Positions 40,510 to 51,037 of a DNA stretch of 64,000 nt are shown here, in pieces (position 1 is the stretch's first letter; each line of letters begins with the position of its first letter). This stretch comes from Propionivibrio dicarboxylicus (GTDB lineage Bacteria; Pseudomonadota; Gammaproteobacteria; Burkholderiales; Rhodocyclaceae). The stretch is taken from assembly GCF_900099695.1 (NCBI RefSeq), contig NZ_FNCY01000005.1:62001-126000 (forward strand), read 5' to 3'. The notes below the pieces were generated by a model. It had not been told where the DNA came from. It worked only from the letters and a program-made list of their open reading frames with translations, and made no database searches. A program made the position numbers and the translations under genes.

Positions 40510-40531
40510 CTGAAAATCCTCATTGGTTAAA

Positions 40532-40556
40532 GCCTGTGGAGCGAACTCCAGCAGGC
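40532..40556 (-). other. Leader hairpin of the OmpA-like mRNA with UUCG loop
   Basis: On the minus strand GCCTGCTGGAG, a TTCG tetraloop and CTCCACAGGC form a stem with one internal mismatch, about 23 bases before the start. A TTGACA hexamer lies further upstream (40589-40594), overlapping the deaminase stop. Such 5' hairpins often stabilise ompA messages. Confidence 0.5.
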
Positions 40557-40590
40557 CTGATACGCCTCAGTTAACTAATACAAAAACTTG

Positions 40591-41931
40591 TCAAGCATCG
40601 CGCGGACGAATTTGATTCTGCCATAAGGAAGCTAGGCTGATCAACTCAATTTCATTATCCGCAGTCAGTTTCCGGTGCTTGATACGTTGTATTCCTGCAA
40701 CCCAGACGTCCGAAACCTGCTCTCGACTCGCGACGTAGACGACGTGGGATGCCGGGTCGTAGCACGGGGACAGGCGAAGATCCTGCAGGTCGATGGCGCA
40801 CAGGTCAGCCGCCTTGCCGGGGCGCAGGGAGCCGATCTCTTCGTCCAGGCCGAGTGCCCGGGCGCCGCCGAGTGTCGCCATGTGCAGCGCCTGATGGGCG
40901 CCGACGGCGTCCGCCTGTCCGCTTTCGGCCTTGGCGAGCAGTGCGGCCAGTCGCATTTCGGCGAAAAGATCGAGCCGGTTGTTGCTGGCGGCGCCGTCGG
41001 TGCCGAGGCCGACGTTGGCGCCTTGCGCGAGCAAGGCCGTGATCGGGGCGATGCCGCTCGCCAGCTTGAGGTTGGAACTGGGACAATGCGCGATCGAGCA
41101 GCCGTGGCGGGCCAGGTGAGCGATTTCGCCGGGTTCGAGATGGACGGCATGGGTGGCGATCAGCGCCGGTCCCAAGAGGCCGAGCCGGTGCAGTCGTTCC
41201 AGCGGGCGGACGCCGAATTGCCGTTCGCTGTCGCGGAGTTCTTGCGTCGTTTCATGCAGGTGGAGGTGGATCGGCAGTTCACATTGCTCCGCCAGCGTCA
41301 GGACTTTGCCGAAGGCACGGTCGCTGACCGTATACGGAGCGTGCGGCGCCAGGCAGAAGTTGATCCCGGGTTGGTCGCGCAGGGTGTCACGGATGGCCAT
41401 GCCTTTGTCGAGGTAGTCGTCGACGTCGGTGGCGTAGGCCGTCGGGGCGTCGATGACGATGAGGCCGATGGCCGCGCGCATGCCCGCCTCGACTGCCGCT
41501 TCGGCCGCTGCCTTGGGGAAGAAGTACATGTCGTTGAAGCAGGTGATGCCACCCAGCAGCATCTCGGCGCACGCGATTCGCGTGCCGTCGCGCACGAACT
41601 GGGGTGAGACATGGCGCGCCTCGGCGGGCCAGATGTGATGCTGCAGCCATTCCATCAGCGGTTGGTCATCGGCCATGCCGCGCAGGAGCGTCATCGCTGC
41701 GTGGGTGTGAAGGTTGACGAGACCGGGAATCAGGACATGGTGCGGACGCCGTTCGATGGTTTGCGGCGAAAAGCGGCGGTGTGCTTCCGATTGTTGCAGA
41801 ATTGCAACAATCCGGCCTGCGTCGATGGCGATTGCATGGTTTTCCAAGGCGATTCCCGCCGGCTCGATCGGGATGATCCAGCGTGCTTCGATCAGAAGGT
41901 CGATTTTTGTGACTTGCGGCGTTGTGTCCAT
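40591..41931 (-). CDS. mtaD: Amidohydrolase, MTA/SAH deaminase type (TRZ/ATZ family)
   Basis: A 446-residue metal-dependent deaminase. The metal-binding HxH is in GLVNLHTHAAMTLLRGMADD, the later histidines in LPIHLHLHETTQELRD and ATHAVHLEPGEIA, and the metal aspartate in LGTDGAASNNRLDLFAEMR. This set fits deaminases acting on 5'-methylthioadenosine, S-adenosylhomocysteine or related purines; other TRZ/ATZ members act on guanine or triazines, so the exact substrate is open. The gene often lies upstream of ubiG in betaproteobacteria; SAH produced by UbiG would then be a fitting substrate. Start at 41931 has a weak ribosome site. Confidence 0.82.
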   Translation of the reverse strand: MDTTPQVTKIDLLIEARWIIPIEPAGIALENHAIAIDAGRIVAILQQSEAHRRFSPQTIERRPHHVLIPGLVNLHTHAAMTLLRGMADDQPLMEWLQHHIWPAEARHVSPQFVRDGTRIACAEMLLGGITCFNDMYFFPKAAAEAAVEAGMRAAIGLIVIDAPTAYATDVDDYLDKGMAIRDTLRDQPGINFCLAPHAPYTVSDRAFGKVLTLAEQCELPIHLHLHETTQELRDSERQFGVRPLERLHRLGLLGPALIATHAVHLEPGEIAHLARHGCSIAHCPSSNLKLASGIAPITALLAQGANVGLGTDGAASNNRLDLFAEMRLAALLAKAESGQADAVGAHQALHMATLGGARALGLDEEIGSLRPGKAADLCAIDLQDLRLSPCYDPASHVVYVASREQVSDVWVAGIQRIKHRKLTADNEIELISLASLWQNQIRPRDA

Positions 41932-42144
41932 GTGCAGGGTATGGTTTCTTGGCGAAATAATCGGAGCGGCGCCTAGCTTACTTGGGATTTCGCCTGATTT
42001 CGAGCCTGCTGGCATGTTGGTGGTCGCCGATTCGTGCGGGGTTTGCGGGTCGGGAAGCGGTCGCTCGTGTTAAAATGACCCGTTTATCAGGGCGGCGCTA
42101 CGACCGTCCGCCCCCGTGTTTGCTGGAATCTACGGACAATAAAA

Positions 42145-44757
42145 ATGGATCAGGCCGCTGAGCAATTCGCCAAAGAAACCCTTCCCATCAGTCTCGAAGA
42201 CGAGATGCGCCGTTCGTATCTCGACTACGCGATGAGCGTGATCGTCGGCCGGGCGCTGCCGGACGCGCGCGACGGCCTGAAGCCGGTGCATCGACGCGTG
42301 CTCTACGCGATGCACGAGCTTAGCAACGACTGGAACAAGGCTTACAAGAAATCGGCGCGTATCGTCGGCGACGTGATCGGTAAATATCACCCGCACGGCG
42401 ATACAGCGGTGTACGACACGATCGTGCGGATGGCGCAGGACTTTTCGCTGCGTTACATGCTGGTCGATGGACAGGGCAACTTCGGGTCGGTCGATGGCGA
42501 TAGCGCTGCGGCGATGCGATACACGGAAGTGCGCATGGCGCGCATCGGTCACGAGTTACTTGCCGATATCGACAAGGAGACTGTGGACTTCGGGCCGAAC
42601 TACGACGGTTCCGAGCAGGAACCGCTGATTCTGCCGACGCGGATTCCGAACCTGCTGATCAACGGTTCGTCGGGCATTGCCGTCGGCATGGCGACGAACA
42701 TTCCGCCGCACAACTTCAACGAGGTCGCCGACGCGTGCCTTGCGCTGCTGAACAATCCCGAACTCAGCATCGACGAACTCATCGACCTGGTGCCGGCACC
42801 GGATTTCCCGACCGGCGGCATTATTTACGGGGTGTCGGGCGTGCGCGAGGGCTATCACACCGGTCGCGGCCGGGTGATCATGCGCGCCAAGTCGCATTTC
42901 GAGGACATCAAGGGCAGCGCCGACCGTCAGGCGATCATCATCGACGAGTTGCCCTACCAGGTGAACAAGCGTTCGCTGCTGGAGAAGATCGGCGAACTCG
43001 TCAATGATAAGCGCATCGAAGGCATTGCCGACCTGCGCGACGAGTCCGACAAGTCCGGCATGCGCGTGGTCATCGAGTTGAAGCGCAGCGAAGTGCCCGA
43101 GGTCGTGCTCAACAATCTCTACAAGATGACCCAGTTGCAGGACACCTTCGGCATGAACATGGTGGCGCTGGTCGATGGTCAGCCGCGCCTCCTGAATCTC
43201 AAGCAGCTGATCGAGTGTTTCCTGTCGCACCGTCGCGAGGTCATCACGCGGCGTACGGTTTACGAGTTGCGCAAGGCGCGTGAGCGGGCCCACATTCAGG
43301 AAGGCCTGGCTGTGGCGCTCGATAATGTCGATGAGATCATTGCCCTGATCAAGGCCTCGCCGACGCCGGCCGATGCCCGGCGTGGGCTGATGTCGAAGCT
43401 GTGGAACTCGGCGACGGTCGCCGAAATGCTTTCGCGCGCGGCGCTCGATGCAACGCGTCCGGAAGGTCTCGGGCTGGAATACGGACTTTCGCGCAGCGGC
43501 TACCTCTTGTCGGAGACGCAGGCCCAGGCGATCCTCGATCTGCGTCTGCAGCGGCTGACCGGTCTCGAGCGCGACAAGATCGTCGCCGATTTCTCCGAGT
43601 TGCTCGAAAAAATCGCCGACCTGATGGATATCCTGGCGCGTCCCGAGCGCATCAACGAAATCATCACCGAAGAACTCGCCGGCGTTCGCGCCCAGTTCGG
43701 CGACAAGCGCCGCTCGGAAATCGTCGTCGATACGCAGGATCTCGGCATCGAGGACTTCATCACGCCGCAGGACATGGTGGTGACGCTGTCGCACACCGGT
43801 TACGTCAAGTCGCAGCCGCTCGCCGACTACCGCGCGCAGCGGCGCGGCGGGCGCGGCAAGCAGGCGGCGGCGATGAAGGAAGACGATTTCGTCGATCAAC
43901 TGTTTGTCGCCAATACGCACGATACGATTCTCTGCTTCTCCAATCGCGGGCGGGTTTATTGGCTCAAGGTCTATGAAGTGCCGCAAGGCGCGCGTACCGG
44001 CCGCGGCAAGCCGATCATCAACATGTTCCCGCTCGAGGCGGGCGAGAAGATCAATGCCATCCTGTCGATCAAGGAGTTCGCCGAGGATCGCTTCATCTTC
44101 ATGTGTACAGCGCAGGGGACGGTCAAGAAGACGCCGCTGTCGGACTTCTCGAATCCGCGCAAGGCCGGCATCATCGCCGTGGCGCTCGATGAAGGCGATT
44201 TCCTGATCGGTGCCGAGATCACCAACGGTACGCAGGACATCGTGCTCGTCTCGGATGCCGGCAAGGCAGTCTGGTTCGACGAGGAAGACGTGCGGCCGAT
44301 GGGACGTACGGCACGCGGTGTGCGCGGCATGCGGCTCGGCGAAGGGCAGCAGGTGCTGTCGCTGCTGGTCGCCGACAACCATCAGGAGACGGTGCTGGTG
44401 GCGACCGAGAATGGCTTCGGCAAGCGCACGGTGCTCGCCGACTTCCGTCATTCGGGGCGCGGCAACCAGGGGGTGATCGCGATCGCTGCGAGCGAACGCA
44501 ACGGCAAGGTCGTCGCTGCGCGTCTCGTCAAGGACGAGGACGAGATCATGCTGATCACCACCGGTGGCGTGCTGATCCGTACCCGCGTTCAGGAAATTCG
44601 CGAGCTCGGACGGGCGACGCAGGGTGTGACGCTGATCGCGCTCGATGACGGCGAAAAGCTGGCCGGGCTGGAAAAGATTGTCGAGACCGAGGACGATTCC
44701 GAGGCGCGCTCGGGCGATGCGCCTGCCGATGACGGGGCGGATGTCGACGCGCAATAA
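42145..44757 (+). CDS. gyrA: DNA gyrase subunit A
   Basis: GyrA cuts and rejoins DNA in the gyrase A2B2 complex to introduce negative supercoils. The 870-residue protein has the active-site tyrosine Y126 in [20 protein letters not shown], the quinolone-determining region [20 protein letters not shown] (threonine 87, aspartate 91), the GyrA-box QRRGGRGK at the start of the DNA-wrapping C-terminal domain, and an acidic tail. Threonine at the first quinolone position is natural in some species, so resistance should not be inferred. pheA follows after 32 bases. Confidence 0.98.
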   Translation: MDQAAEQFAKETLPISLEDEMRRSYLDYAMSVIVGRALPDARDGLKPVHRRVLYAMHELSNDWNKAYKKSARIVGDVIGKYHPHGDTAVYDTIVRMAQDFSLRYMLVDGQGNFGSVDGDSAAAMRYTEVRMARIGHELLADIDKETVDFGPNYDGSEQEPLILPTRIPNLLINGSSGIAVGMATNIPPHNFNEVADACLALLNNPELSIDELIDLVPAPDFPTGGIIYGVSGVREGYHTGRGRVIMRAKSHFEDIKGSADRQAIIIDELPYQVNKRSLLEKIGELVNDKRIEGIADLRDESDKSGMRVVIELKRSEVPEVVLNNLYKMTQLQDTFGMNMVALVDGQPRLLNLKQLIECFLSHRREVITRRTVYELRKARERAHIQEGLAVALDNVDEIIALIKASPTPADARRGLMSKLWNSATVAEMLSRAALDATRPEGLGLEYGLSRSGYLLSETQAQAILDLRLQRLTGLERDKIVADFSELLEKIADLMDILARPERINEIITEELAGVRAQFGDKRRSEIVVDTQDLGIEDFITPQDMVVTLSHTGYVKSQPLADYRAQRRGGRGKQAAAMKEDDFVDQLFVANTHDTILCFSNRGRVYWLKVYEVPQGARTGRGKPIINMFPLEAGEKINAILSIKEFAEDRFIFMCTAQGTVKKTPLSDFSNPRKAGIIAVALDEGDFLIGAEITNGTQDIVLVSDAGKAVWFDEEDVRPMGRTARGVRGMRLGEGQQVLSLLVADNHQETVLVATENGFGKRTVLADFRHSGRGNQGVIAIAASERNGKVVAARLVKDEDEIMLITTGGVLIRTRVQEIRELGRATQGVTLIALDDGEKLAGLEKIVETEDDSEARSGDAPADDGADVDAQ

Positions 44758-44789
44758 GGGGATCTGGATACGATGGGGTGGGGGCGTGC

Positions 44790-45881
44790 ATGAATGAGGA
44801 ATTGCAGCGCAGCCTGGCGGCGGTGCGCGGAGAAATCGACGCGATCGACGATCAGTTGCTCGATCTTTTGAACCGGCGCGCCCGCTGCGCCCAGCGTGTC
44901 GGCGAAATCAAGGCCGAACACGGCGAGGCCGGTTTCATCTACCGGCCCGAACGGGAAGCGCAGGTGCTGCGCCGAATCCAGGACGGCAATCCCGGACCGC
45001 TGTCGAGCGATAGCGTCACCTGGTTCTTCCGCGAGGTCATGTCGGCGTGTCTGTCGCTCGAAAAACCGCTCGGCGTCGCCTTCCTCGGCCCGCTCGGCAC
45101 CTTTTCCGAGAGTGCGGCCGTCAAGCATTTCGGCCATGCGGCGCAGTTGTCGCCGCAGGTGTCGATCGACGATGTCTTCCGCGAAGTCGAATCGCGGCAC
45201 GCCGATTATGCCGTCGTGCCGATCGAGAACTCGACCGAAGGCGCGATCGGGCGGACGATGGATCTGCTGATGGCGACGCCGCTGCAGATCTGCGGTGAAG
45301 TGGTGTTGCGGATTCATCAGCACCTCCTGTCGCGCGAGCCGTCGCTGGACAAGATCACCAAGGTTTATTCGCACGCGCAGTCGCTGGCGCAGTGCCATGA
45401 GTGGCTGAACCGCATGTTGCCGCAGGCGCAGCGGATTTCGATGGGCAGCAACGCCCAGGCGGCCCAGCAGGCCAGCGCCGAGCCGGGCGCGGCGGCGATC
45501 GCCGGCGATGCGGCGGCGGACCGTTACGGTTTGCCCAAGCTCGCCTCCAATATCGAGGACGAGCCCAACAACACGACGCGTTTTGTGGTTCTTGGCCACC
45601 AGCCGACCGGTCCGTCGGGACGCGACAAGACCTCGCTGATCATGTCGGCGCCCAATCGTACCGGTTCGCTCTGCGATCTGTTGATCCCGTTCTCCGAAGC
45701 CGGTGTGTCGATGTCGCGCCTGGAATCGCGGCCGGCCCGGCATACGCTCTGGGAATACGTCTTCTACGTCGATGTCGAAGGGCATCGCGACGAGCCGAAA
45801 ATCGCTGCCGCGCTCGAACAACTCGCCCAGCGTGCCGCCTATTTCAAGGTGCTCGGCTCCTATCCCCTGGCGGCGTACTGA
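44790..45881 (+). CDS. pheA: Bifunctional chorismate mutase/prephenate dehydratase (P-protein)
   Basis: A 363-residue enzyme with three parts: a chorismate mutase domain (about 1-90, LAAVRGEIDAIDDQLLDLLN, RRARCAQRVGEIK), prephenate dehydratase (about 95-270, VAFLGPLGTFSESAAVKHFG, PIENSTEGAIGRTMDLL, NNTTRFVVLG) and a C-terminal ACT domain for phenylalanine feedback (KTSLIMSAPNRTGSLCDLL). It leads chorismate to phenylpyruvate. ATG at 44790 is preferred over the in-frame GTG at 44778. serC, which often sits between gyrA and pheA, is absent here. tyrA follows after ten bases. Confidence 0.96.
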   Translation: MNEELQRSLAAVRGEIDAIDDQLLDLLNRRARCAQRVGEIKAEHGEAGFIYRPEREAQVLRRIQDGNPGPLSSDSVTWFFREVMSACLSLEKPLGVAFLGPLGTFSESAAVKHFGHAAQLSPQVSIDDVFREVESRHADYAVVPIENSTEGAIGRTMDLLMATPLQICGEVVLRIHQHLLSREPSLDKITKVYSHAQSLAQCHEWLNRMLPQAQRISMGSNAQAAQQASAEPGAAAIAGDAAADRYGLPKLASNIEDEPNNTTRFVVLGHQPTGPSGRDKTSLIMSAPNRTGSLCDLLIPFSEAGVSMSRLESRPARHTLWEYVFYVDVEGHRDEPKIAAALEQLAQRAAYFKVLGSYPLAAY

Positions 45882-45891
45882 GGGACGATCC

Positions 45892-46779
45892 GTGGGGACC
45901 GAAGCAGAGTTTGGCAAGCTTGTGGTATTTGGCGTCGGGTTGATCGGCGGCTCGTTCTCGCTGGCGCTCAAGGCCGTCGGCCAGGTCGGTGAAGTCGTCG
46001 GTTTTGGCCGTAGCCTCGGCAGTCTGTCGCAAGCCATCGATCTCGGCATCATCGACCGTGTTGGCGCCAATCCCGGCGCCGAAGTCGCCGATGCCGACAT
46101 TGTCCTGATTGCCACGCCGGTGGCGCAGATGCCCGATATCATGGCGAAGATCGCCCCTTATCTCGGGCCGGAGACGCTGGTCACTGATGGTGGCAGCACC
46201 AAGAGCGATGTCGTCGCGGCGGCGCGCGCGCATCTGGGCGATCGCATCGATCGCTTCGTGCCCGGCCATCCGATTGCCGGCGCTGAAAACAGCGGACCGG
46301 CGGCGGCCAGCGCGATGCTGTATCGCGGCAAGAAAGTGGTGCTGACGCCCCTGCCGGAGAATTCGACGCTCGACGTCGCCCGGCTGCGTTCGGCCTGGGA
46401 GTGGTGCGGCGCGCAGGTGCATCAACTGACGCCGGGCGAGCACGATCGTGTTTTCGCCGCTGTCAGTCATCTGCCGCATCTCTTGTCCTTCGCGCTGGTG
46501 CATGATCTTGCGCGGCGGGAAAACGGCGAGCAGTTCTTCAATTTCGCGGCGAGCGGATTCCGCGATTTCACCCGGATCGCGGCAAGCCATCCGGAGATGT
46601 GGCGCGATATCTGTCTGGCGAATAGGGCGGCGCTGCTCGACGAACTCGATCGCTATCAGACACAGCTCGGCGAGTTGCGCGCGGCCCTCGACCAAGGCGA
46701 TGGCGCTGCGCTCGAAGAGGTCTTCGCCGTCGCCCGTGCGGCGCGGCGCGCCTGGGCCGACGGCAAACTCAAGGAATAG
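45892..46779 (+). CDS. tyrA: Prephenate dehydrogenase (GTG start)
   Basis: TyrA oxidatively decarboxylates prephenate to 4-hydroxyphenylpyruvate, the tyrosine branch. The 295-residue protein has a Rossmann motif [19 protein letters not shown], then [12 protein letters not shown] and [14 protein letters not shown] with the catalytic histidine, and the helical C-terminal domain [21 protein letters not shown] start at the GTG at 45892, which has AGGGA six bases upstream; the first ATG in frame lies too far in. It is monofunctional, without a mutase or ACT domain. It sits between pheA and the aroA-cmk fusion. Confidence 0.93.
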   Translation: MGTEAEFGKLVVFGVGLIGGSFSLALKAVGQVGEVVGFGRSLGSLSQAIDLGIIDRVGANPGAEVADADIVLIATPVAQMPDIMAKIAPYLGPETLVTDGGSTKSDVVAAARAHLGDRIDRFVPGHPIAGAENSGPAAASAMLYRGKKVVLTPLPENSTLDVARLRSAWEWCGAQVHQLTPGEHDRVFAAVSHLPHLLSFALVHDLARRENGEQFFNFAASGFRDFTRIAASHPEMWRDICLANRAALLDELDRYQTQLGELRAALDQGDGAALEEVFAVARAARRAWADGKLKE

Positions 46780-46780
46780 C

Positions 46781-48718
46781 ATGGATTTCATCGATCTGCC
46801 GCAGGCCTGCGGCGCGCAGGGTAGCGTTCGCCTGCCGGGGTCCAAGAGTATTTCGAATCGCGTGCTTCTGCTCGCGGCGCTGGCCTCGGGCGAAACCGAG
46901 GTGCGCGACCTGCTCGCCTCCGACGACACCGAACGCATGCTCGAAGCGCTGCAGGCGCTCGGCGTCGGCGTCACGTCGCTGGGCGACAATGCCTGGCGCA
47001 TTGCTGGCGTCGGTGGGAATTTCCCGTGCCGTTCGGCCGATCTCTTTCTCGGCAACGCCGGCACGGCGTTTCGTTCGCTGACCGCGGTGCTGGCGTTGGC
47101 CGGCGGCCACTACCGTCTCTCCGGTGTTGCGCGCATGCACGAGCGCCCGATCGGTGATCTTGTCGATGCGCTACGGCAGGTTGGCGCAGAAATCACTTAT
47201 CTTGGCGAGGAGCGTTTTCCGCCGCTGGAAATTCGTCCGGCGTCGGTCCGGCCAGGCGGTGTCGTGCAAGTGCGCGGCGACGTCTCGAGCCAGTTCCTCA
47301 CCGGCTTGCTGATGGCCTTGCCGCTGACCGGCGTCGAGACGACGGTGGAGGTGGTCGGCGAACTGATTTCCAAGCCCTACATCGATATCACGCTGGCGGT
47401 CATGGCGCGTTTCGGCGTCACGGTGACGCGCCAAGGCTGGCAGCGTTTCGTCGTTCCGGCGGCGAGCGCGTATCGTTCGCCGGGAGTGATCTATGTCGAA
47501 GGCGATGCCTCGTCGGCCTCGTATTTTCTTGCGCTCGGCGCGCTTGGCGGGCCAGTCCGCGTCGAGGGCGTCGGCGCCGATTCGATTCAGGGTGACGTGA
47601 GATTCGCCGAAGCGCTCGAATCGATGGGCGCCCGCATCACGCGTGGTCCGAACTGGATCGAGGCGCAGGCGCCCGCCACCGGACGGTTGCGCGGCATCGA
47701 TCTCGATTGCAATGCCATTCCCGATGCGGCGATGACGTTGGCGACGCTGGCGCTGTTTGCCGACGGTGAAACGCGTTTGCGCAACATCGCCAGTTGGCGT
47801 GTCAAGGAGACCGACCGCATCGCAGCGATGGCGACCGAGTTGCGCAAGCTCGGTGCCGCCGTCGAAGAAGGTAGCGATTTCCTGCGCGTGGCGCCGCCGC
47901 CCGTTTTGCGCTCGCCAGCGGCGGGTATCGATACCTATGACGATCACCGCATGGCGATGTGCTTTTCGCTGGTGGCATTCGGCACGCCGCTGCGTATCAA
48001 CGATCCGCGCTGCGTGGCCAAGACTTTCCCTGACTATTTCGAGCATTTCTCCATGGTGACAGAAGCTGTTCCGGTCATTGCCATCGACGGCCCGTCGGCC
48101 TCGGGCAAGGGCACCGTCGCCGCCCGCGTGGCGGCAGCGTTGGGTTGGCATTACCTCGATTCGGGCGCGCTCTACCGGCTGACGGCGCTGGCGGCGCAGC
48201 GCGCCGGCGTGGCCTGGGACGACGAAGCCGGTGTCGCGGCGCTGGCGGCGACGCTTGACGTCGACTTTACCGAAACGGCGATCCGCTTGGCCGGCGAGGA
48301 TGTTGGCGATGCGATCCGGCAGGAAACGATTTCGGTCGGTGCTTCGCGCGTCGCCGCGCTGCCGGCCGTACGCGATGCCTTGCTCTTCCGGCAGCGCGCT
48401 TTCCGTCGGGCGCCCGGGCTGGTAGGCGATGGCCGCGACATGGGCTCGGTCGTCTTCCCCGACGCGACGACCAAGGTCTTTCTGACCGCGAGCGTCGAGG
48501 TACGTGCTGAACGTCGTTATAAGCAGTTGATCGAAAAAGGAATCGCTGCTAACATCCAACCTCTTTTGCAGGATCTGCGCGAACGCGACGAACGCGACAG
48601 CCAACGTGCTGTGGCGCCGCTCCGGCAAAACGAAGACGCCCGTCTCCTCGACACCACCGAGATGACCATCCAGCAAGCGGTGAATCAGGTACTGACCTGG
48701 AGCGGCAAGGTTTTGTAG
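46781..48718 (+). CDS. aroA-cmk: Fused EPSP synthase/cytidylate kinase
   Basis: A single 645-codon frame encodes two enzymes. Residues 1-425 are 3-phosphoshikimate 1-carboxyvinyltransferase: [38 protein letters not shown], the arginine-rich [16 protein letters not shown], and [18 protein letters not shown]. Residues about 432-645 are cytidylate kinase: P-loop [36 protein letters not shown] and [20 protein letters not shown]. The join at about 48040-48065 has no stop and no ribosome site before the internal ATG at 48053, so one polypeptide is expected. The gene links aromatic synthesis to CDP supply. AAGGA precedes the start; rpsA follows. Confidence 0.95.
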   Translation: MDFIDLPQACGAQGSVRLPGSKSISNRVLLLAALASGETEVRDLLASDDTERMLEALQALGVGVTSLGDNAWRIAGVGGNFPCRSADLFLGNAGTAFRSLTAVLALAGGHYRLSGVARMHERPIGDLVDALRQVGAEITYLGEERFPPLEIRPASVRPGGVVQVRGDVSSQFLTGLLMALPLTGVETTVEVVGELISKPYIDITLAVMARFGVTVTRQGWQRFVVPAASAYRSPGVIYVEGDASSASYFLALGALGGPVRVEGVGADSIQGDVRFAEALESMGARITRGPNWIEAQAPATGRLRGIDLDCNAIPDAAMTLATLALFADGETRLRNIASWRVKETDRIAAMATELRKLGAAVEEGSDFLRVAPPPVLRSPAAGIDTYDDHRMAMCFSLVAFGTPLRINDPRCVAKTFPDYFEHFSMVTEAVPVIAIDGPSASGKGTVAARVAAALGWHYLDSGALYRLTALAAQRAGVAWDDEAGVAALAATLDVDFTETAIRLAGEDVGDAIRQETISVGASRVAALPAVRDALLFRQRAFRRAPGLVGDGRDMGSVVFPDATTKVFLTASVEVRAERRYKQLIEKGIAANIQPLLQDLRERDERDSQRAVAPLRQNEDARLLDTTEMTIQQAVNQVLTWSGKVL

Positions 48719-48845
48719 CAAGCAAGGGCAGGGCGGCGTCAAGCCGTCGTGCAGGTGTCGTCCTCTCTGACCAGGCGCTGGTGCCGATGTCGGGAGGATG
48801 GCTTTTTTAAACTTAACTCCGCAGTCATGCGGATAGGTCACCATC
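48719..48845 (+). promoter_or_regulatory. rpsA leader
   Basis: The 127-base gap before rpsA holds a T6 run at 48803-48808 and a small hairpin CCGCA-GTCA-TGCGG at 48819-48832 next to the start region. S1 represses its own mRNA through leader structure in E. coli; a similar role here is inferred. Confidence 0.4.
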
Positions 48846-50543
48846 ATGTCATCCATCCCCACCACGCAAGAAAGTTTTGCCGATCTTTTCGAAGCCAGCC
48901 TGACGCGCCAGGAAATGCGCCAAGGCGAGGTCATCACGGCCGAAGTCGTGCGCATCGACCAGAACTTTGTTGTCGTTAACGCCGGACTCAAGTCCGAAAG
49001 CTACATCGAACGCGAAGAATTCCTCAGCGACCAGGGAGAACTCGAAGTCAACATCGGTGATTTCGTTCAGGTCGCTATCGAGCAACTCGAAAACGGTTTC
49101 GGCGAGACCCGTCTCTCGCGCGAACGCGCCAAGCGCGTTGCGGCCTGGAACTACCTCGAAGAAGCCCTCAACAAGGGTTCGCTGATCACCGGTACGATTA
49201 CCGGCAAGGTCAAGGGCGGTCTCACCGTCATGGCCAACAGCGTGCGCGCCTTCCTGCCCGGTTCGCTCGTCGATATGCGCCCGGTCAAGGACACCACGCC
49301 GTACGAAGGCAAGACCTTCGAATTCAAGGTCATCAAGCTCGATCGCAAGCGTAACAACGTCGTCGTTTCGCGCCGTGCCGTGCTCGAAGCGACGGTGGGT
49401 GAAGAGCGCGAAGCGCTGCTGTCGAACCTCAAGGAAGGCAGCATCGTCAAGGGCGTCGTCAAGAACATCACCGACTACGGTGCATTCGTCGACCTCGGCG
49501 GCATCGACGGCCTCCTCCACATCACCGACCTGGCCTGGCGCCGTGTGCGTCACCCGTCGGAAGTGCTGGCGGTTGGCGACGAAGTGCAAGCCAAGATCCT
49601 CAAGTTCGACCAGGACAAGAATCGCGTCTCGCTCGGCCTCAAGCAGCTCGGCGAAGATCCGTGGGTCGGCATCGCCCGTCGCTATCCGCAAGGCACCCGC
49701 CTGTTCGGCAAGGTCACCAACCTGACCGACTACGGTGCTTTCGTTGAAATCGAACAGGGCATCGAAGGCCTCGTCCACGTGTCGGAAATGGACTGGACCA
49801 ACAAGAACGTGCATCCGTCGAAGGTCGTCCAACTCGGCGACGAAGTCGAGGTGATGATCCTCGAAATCGACGAAGAGCGTCGTCGTATCTCGCTCGGCAT
49901 GAAGCAGTGCGTCGCCAATCCGTGGGACGACTTCGCGATGAACCACAAGAAGGGCGACAAGGTGAAGGGCGCGATCAAGTCGATCACCGACTTCGGCGTC
50001 TTCATCGGCCTGCCGGGTGGCATCGACGGTCTCGTGCACCTCTCCGACCTGTCGTGGTCGACGCCGGGCGAGGAAGCGATCCGCAACTTCAAGAAGGGTG
50101 ACGAAGTCGAAGCCGTCGTGCTCGCCATCGACACCGAGAAGGAGCGTATCTCGCTGGGTATCAAGCAGCTCGACAGCGATCCGTACACCAGCTTCATCGC
50201 CACCCACGAGAAGAATGCCATCGTCAAGGGTACGGTCAAGTCGGTTGACGCCCGTGGCGCCGTGGTCACGCTTGAAGGGGACATGGACGGTTATCTGCGT
50301 GCTTCCGAAGTGTCGCGCGATCGTATCGACGACCTGACCAAGGTTTACAAGGAAGGCGACGAGGTCGAGGCGATGATCATCAACATCGACCGCAAGACCC
50401 GTTCGATCAATCTGTCGATCAAGGCCAAGGATCAGGCTGAGCAGCACGAGGCGATGCAGAAGTTCTCGGCGGAAAGCAGTGTCAGCTCGGGAACGACGAA
50501 CCTCGGCGCATTGTTGAAGGCCAAGCTGAACAGCCAACAATAA
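48846..50543 (+). CDS. rpsA: 30S ribosomal protein S1
   Basis: S1 binds mRNA upstream of the start codon and unwinds it on the small subunit. The 565-residue protein has six OB-fold S1 repeats: two divergent N-terminal ones that dock on the ribosome (from [20 protein letters not shown] and [20 protein letters not shown]) and four RNA-binding ones, each with the pattern G-x-V-x-x-I-T-D-Y/F-G-x-F (for example [20 protein letters not shown] and [20 protein letters not shown]). Codon use is noticeably strong, as expected for a ribosomal protein. ihfB starts nine bases after the stop. Confidence 0.98.
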   Translation: MSSIPTTQESFADLFEASLTRQEMRQGEVITAEVVRIDQNFVVVNAGLKSESYIEREEFLSDQGELEVNIGDFVQVAIEQLENGFGETRLSRERAKRVAAWNYLEEALNKGSLITGTITGKVKGGLTVMANSVRAFLPGSLVDMRPVKDTTPYEGKTFEFKVIKLDRKRNNVVVSRRAVLEATVGEEREALLSNLKEGSIVKGVVKNITDYGAFVDLGGIDGLLHITDLAWRRVRHPSEVLAVGDEVQAKILKFDQDKNRVSLGLKQLGEDPWVGIARRYPQGTRLFGKVTNLTDYGAFVEIEQGIEGLVHVSEMDWTNKNVHPSKVVQLGDEVEVMILEIDEERRRISLGMKQCVANPWDDFAMNHKKGDKVKGAIKSITDFGVFIGLPGGIDGLVHLSDLSWSTPGEEAIRNFKKGDEVEAVVLAIDTEKERISLGIKQLDSDPYTSFIATHEKNAIVKGTVKSVDARGAVVTLEGDMDGYLRASEVSRDRIDDLTKVYKEGDEVEAMIINIDRKTRSINLSIKAKDQAEQHEAMQKFSAESSVSSGTTNLGALLKAKLNSQQ

Positions 50544-50552
50544 GGTTCCAGC

Positions 50553-50846
50553 ATGACCAAGTCAGATCTGATCGCTCGTCTCGCAGAGCGCTTCCCGCAA
50601 CTCGTTGCGAAGGATGCTGATTTCGCGGTCAAGATGATTCTCGATGCGATGGCTGAGGCGCTGGCCAAAGGCGATCGTATCGAGATTCGCGGATTCGGCA
50701 GTTTTGCGTTGAATTACCGGCCGCCACGCGTGGGCCGGAACCCGAAATCCGGGGACAAGGTGAGCGTTCCCGAGAAATGGGTACCGCATTTCAAGGCTGG
50801 CAAGGAATTGCGCGAGCGTGTCGATGGCACGCTCCTGGCAGGATAA
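50553..50846 (+). CDS. ihfB: Integration host factor subunit beta
   Basis: IHF-beta pairs with IHF-alpha to bend DNA sharply at promoters, origins and recombination sites. The 97-residue protein has the HU-fold core [20 protein letters not shown] with the RNPKSGDKV segment and the proline arm that intercalates in the minor groove. Cotranscription with rpsA is conserved in proteobacteria. A good terminator lies 18 bases after the stop. Confidence 0.95.
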   Translation: MTKSDLIARLAERFPQLVAKDADFAVKMILDAMAEALAKGDRIEIRGFGSFALNYRPPRVGRNPKSGDKVSVPEKWVPHFKAGKELRERVDGTLLAG

Positions 50847-50863
50847 GCTTGAACCAAAGCACC

Positions 50864-50897
50864 ATGGGCGGCAACGCGAGTTGTCGCCCATTTTTTT
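50864..50897 (+). terminator. Terminator of the rpsA-ihfB unit
   Basis: ATGGGCG (50864-50870) pairs with CGCCCAT (50885-50891) with an inner CAAC/GTTG pairing, and seven T run from 50891 to 50897. Confidence 0.88.
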
Positions 50898-51037
50898 AGC
50901 GGAAGCAACAGGGTACGGCAGCCGGACTTGCCCGATGGCCGACCTGGTGCGACCGATCAGCGGTTCGCGGTGGTCGATGCTCGATGCGCGTTTCCGGTTG
51001 AGGCACACGGCGCATTCTCTTCTTTCGATGGTGGATC

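Noticed and set aside
42403-42405. Threonine 87 in GyrA as a quinolone-resistance mutation
   Set aside because: Threonine is the natural residue at this position in several species, for example Pseudomonas aeruginosa, so it carries no evidence of resistance by itself.
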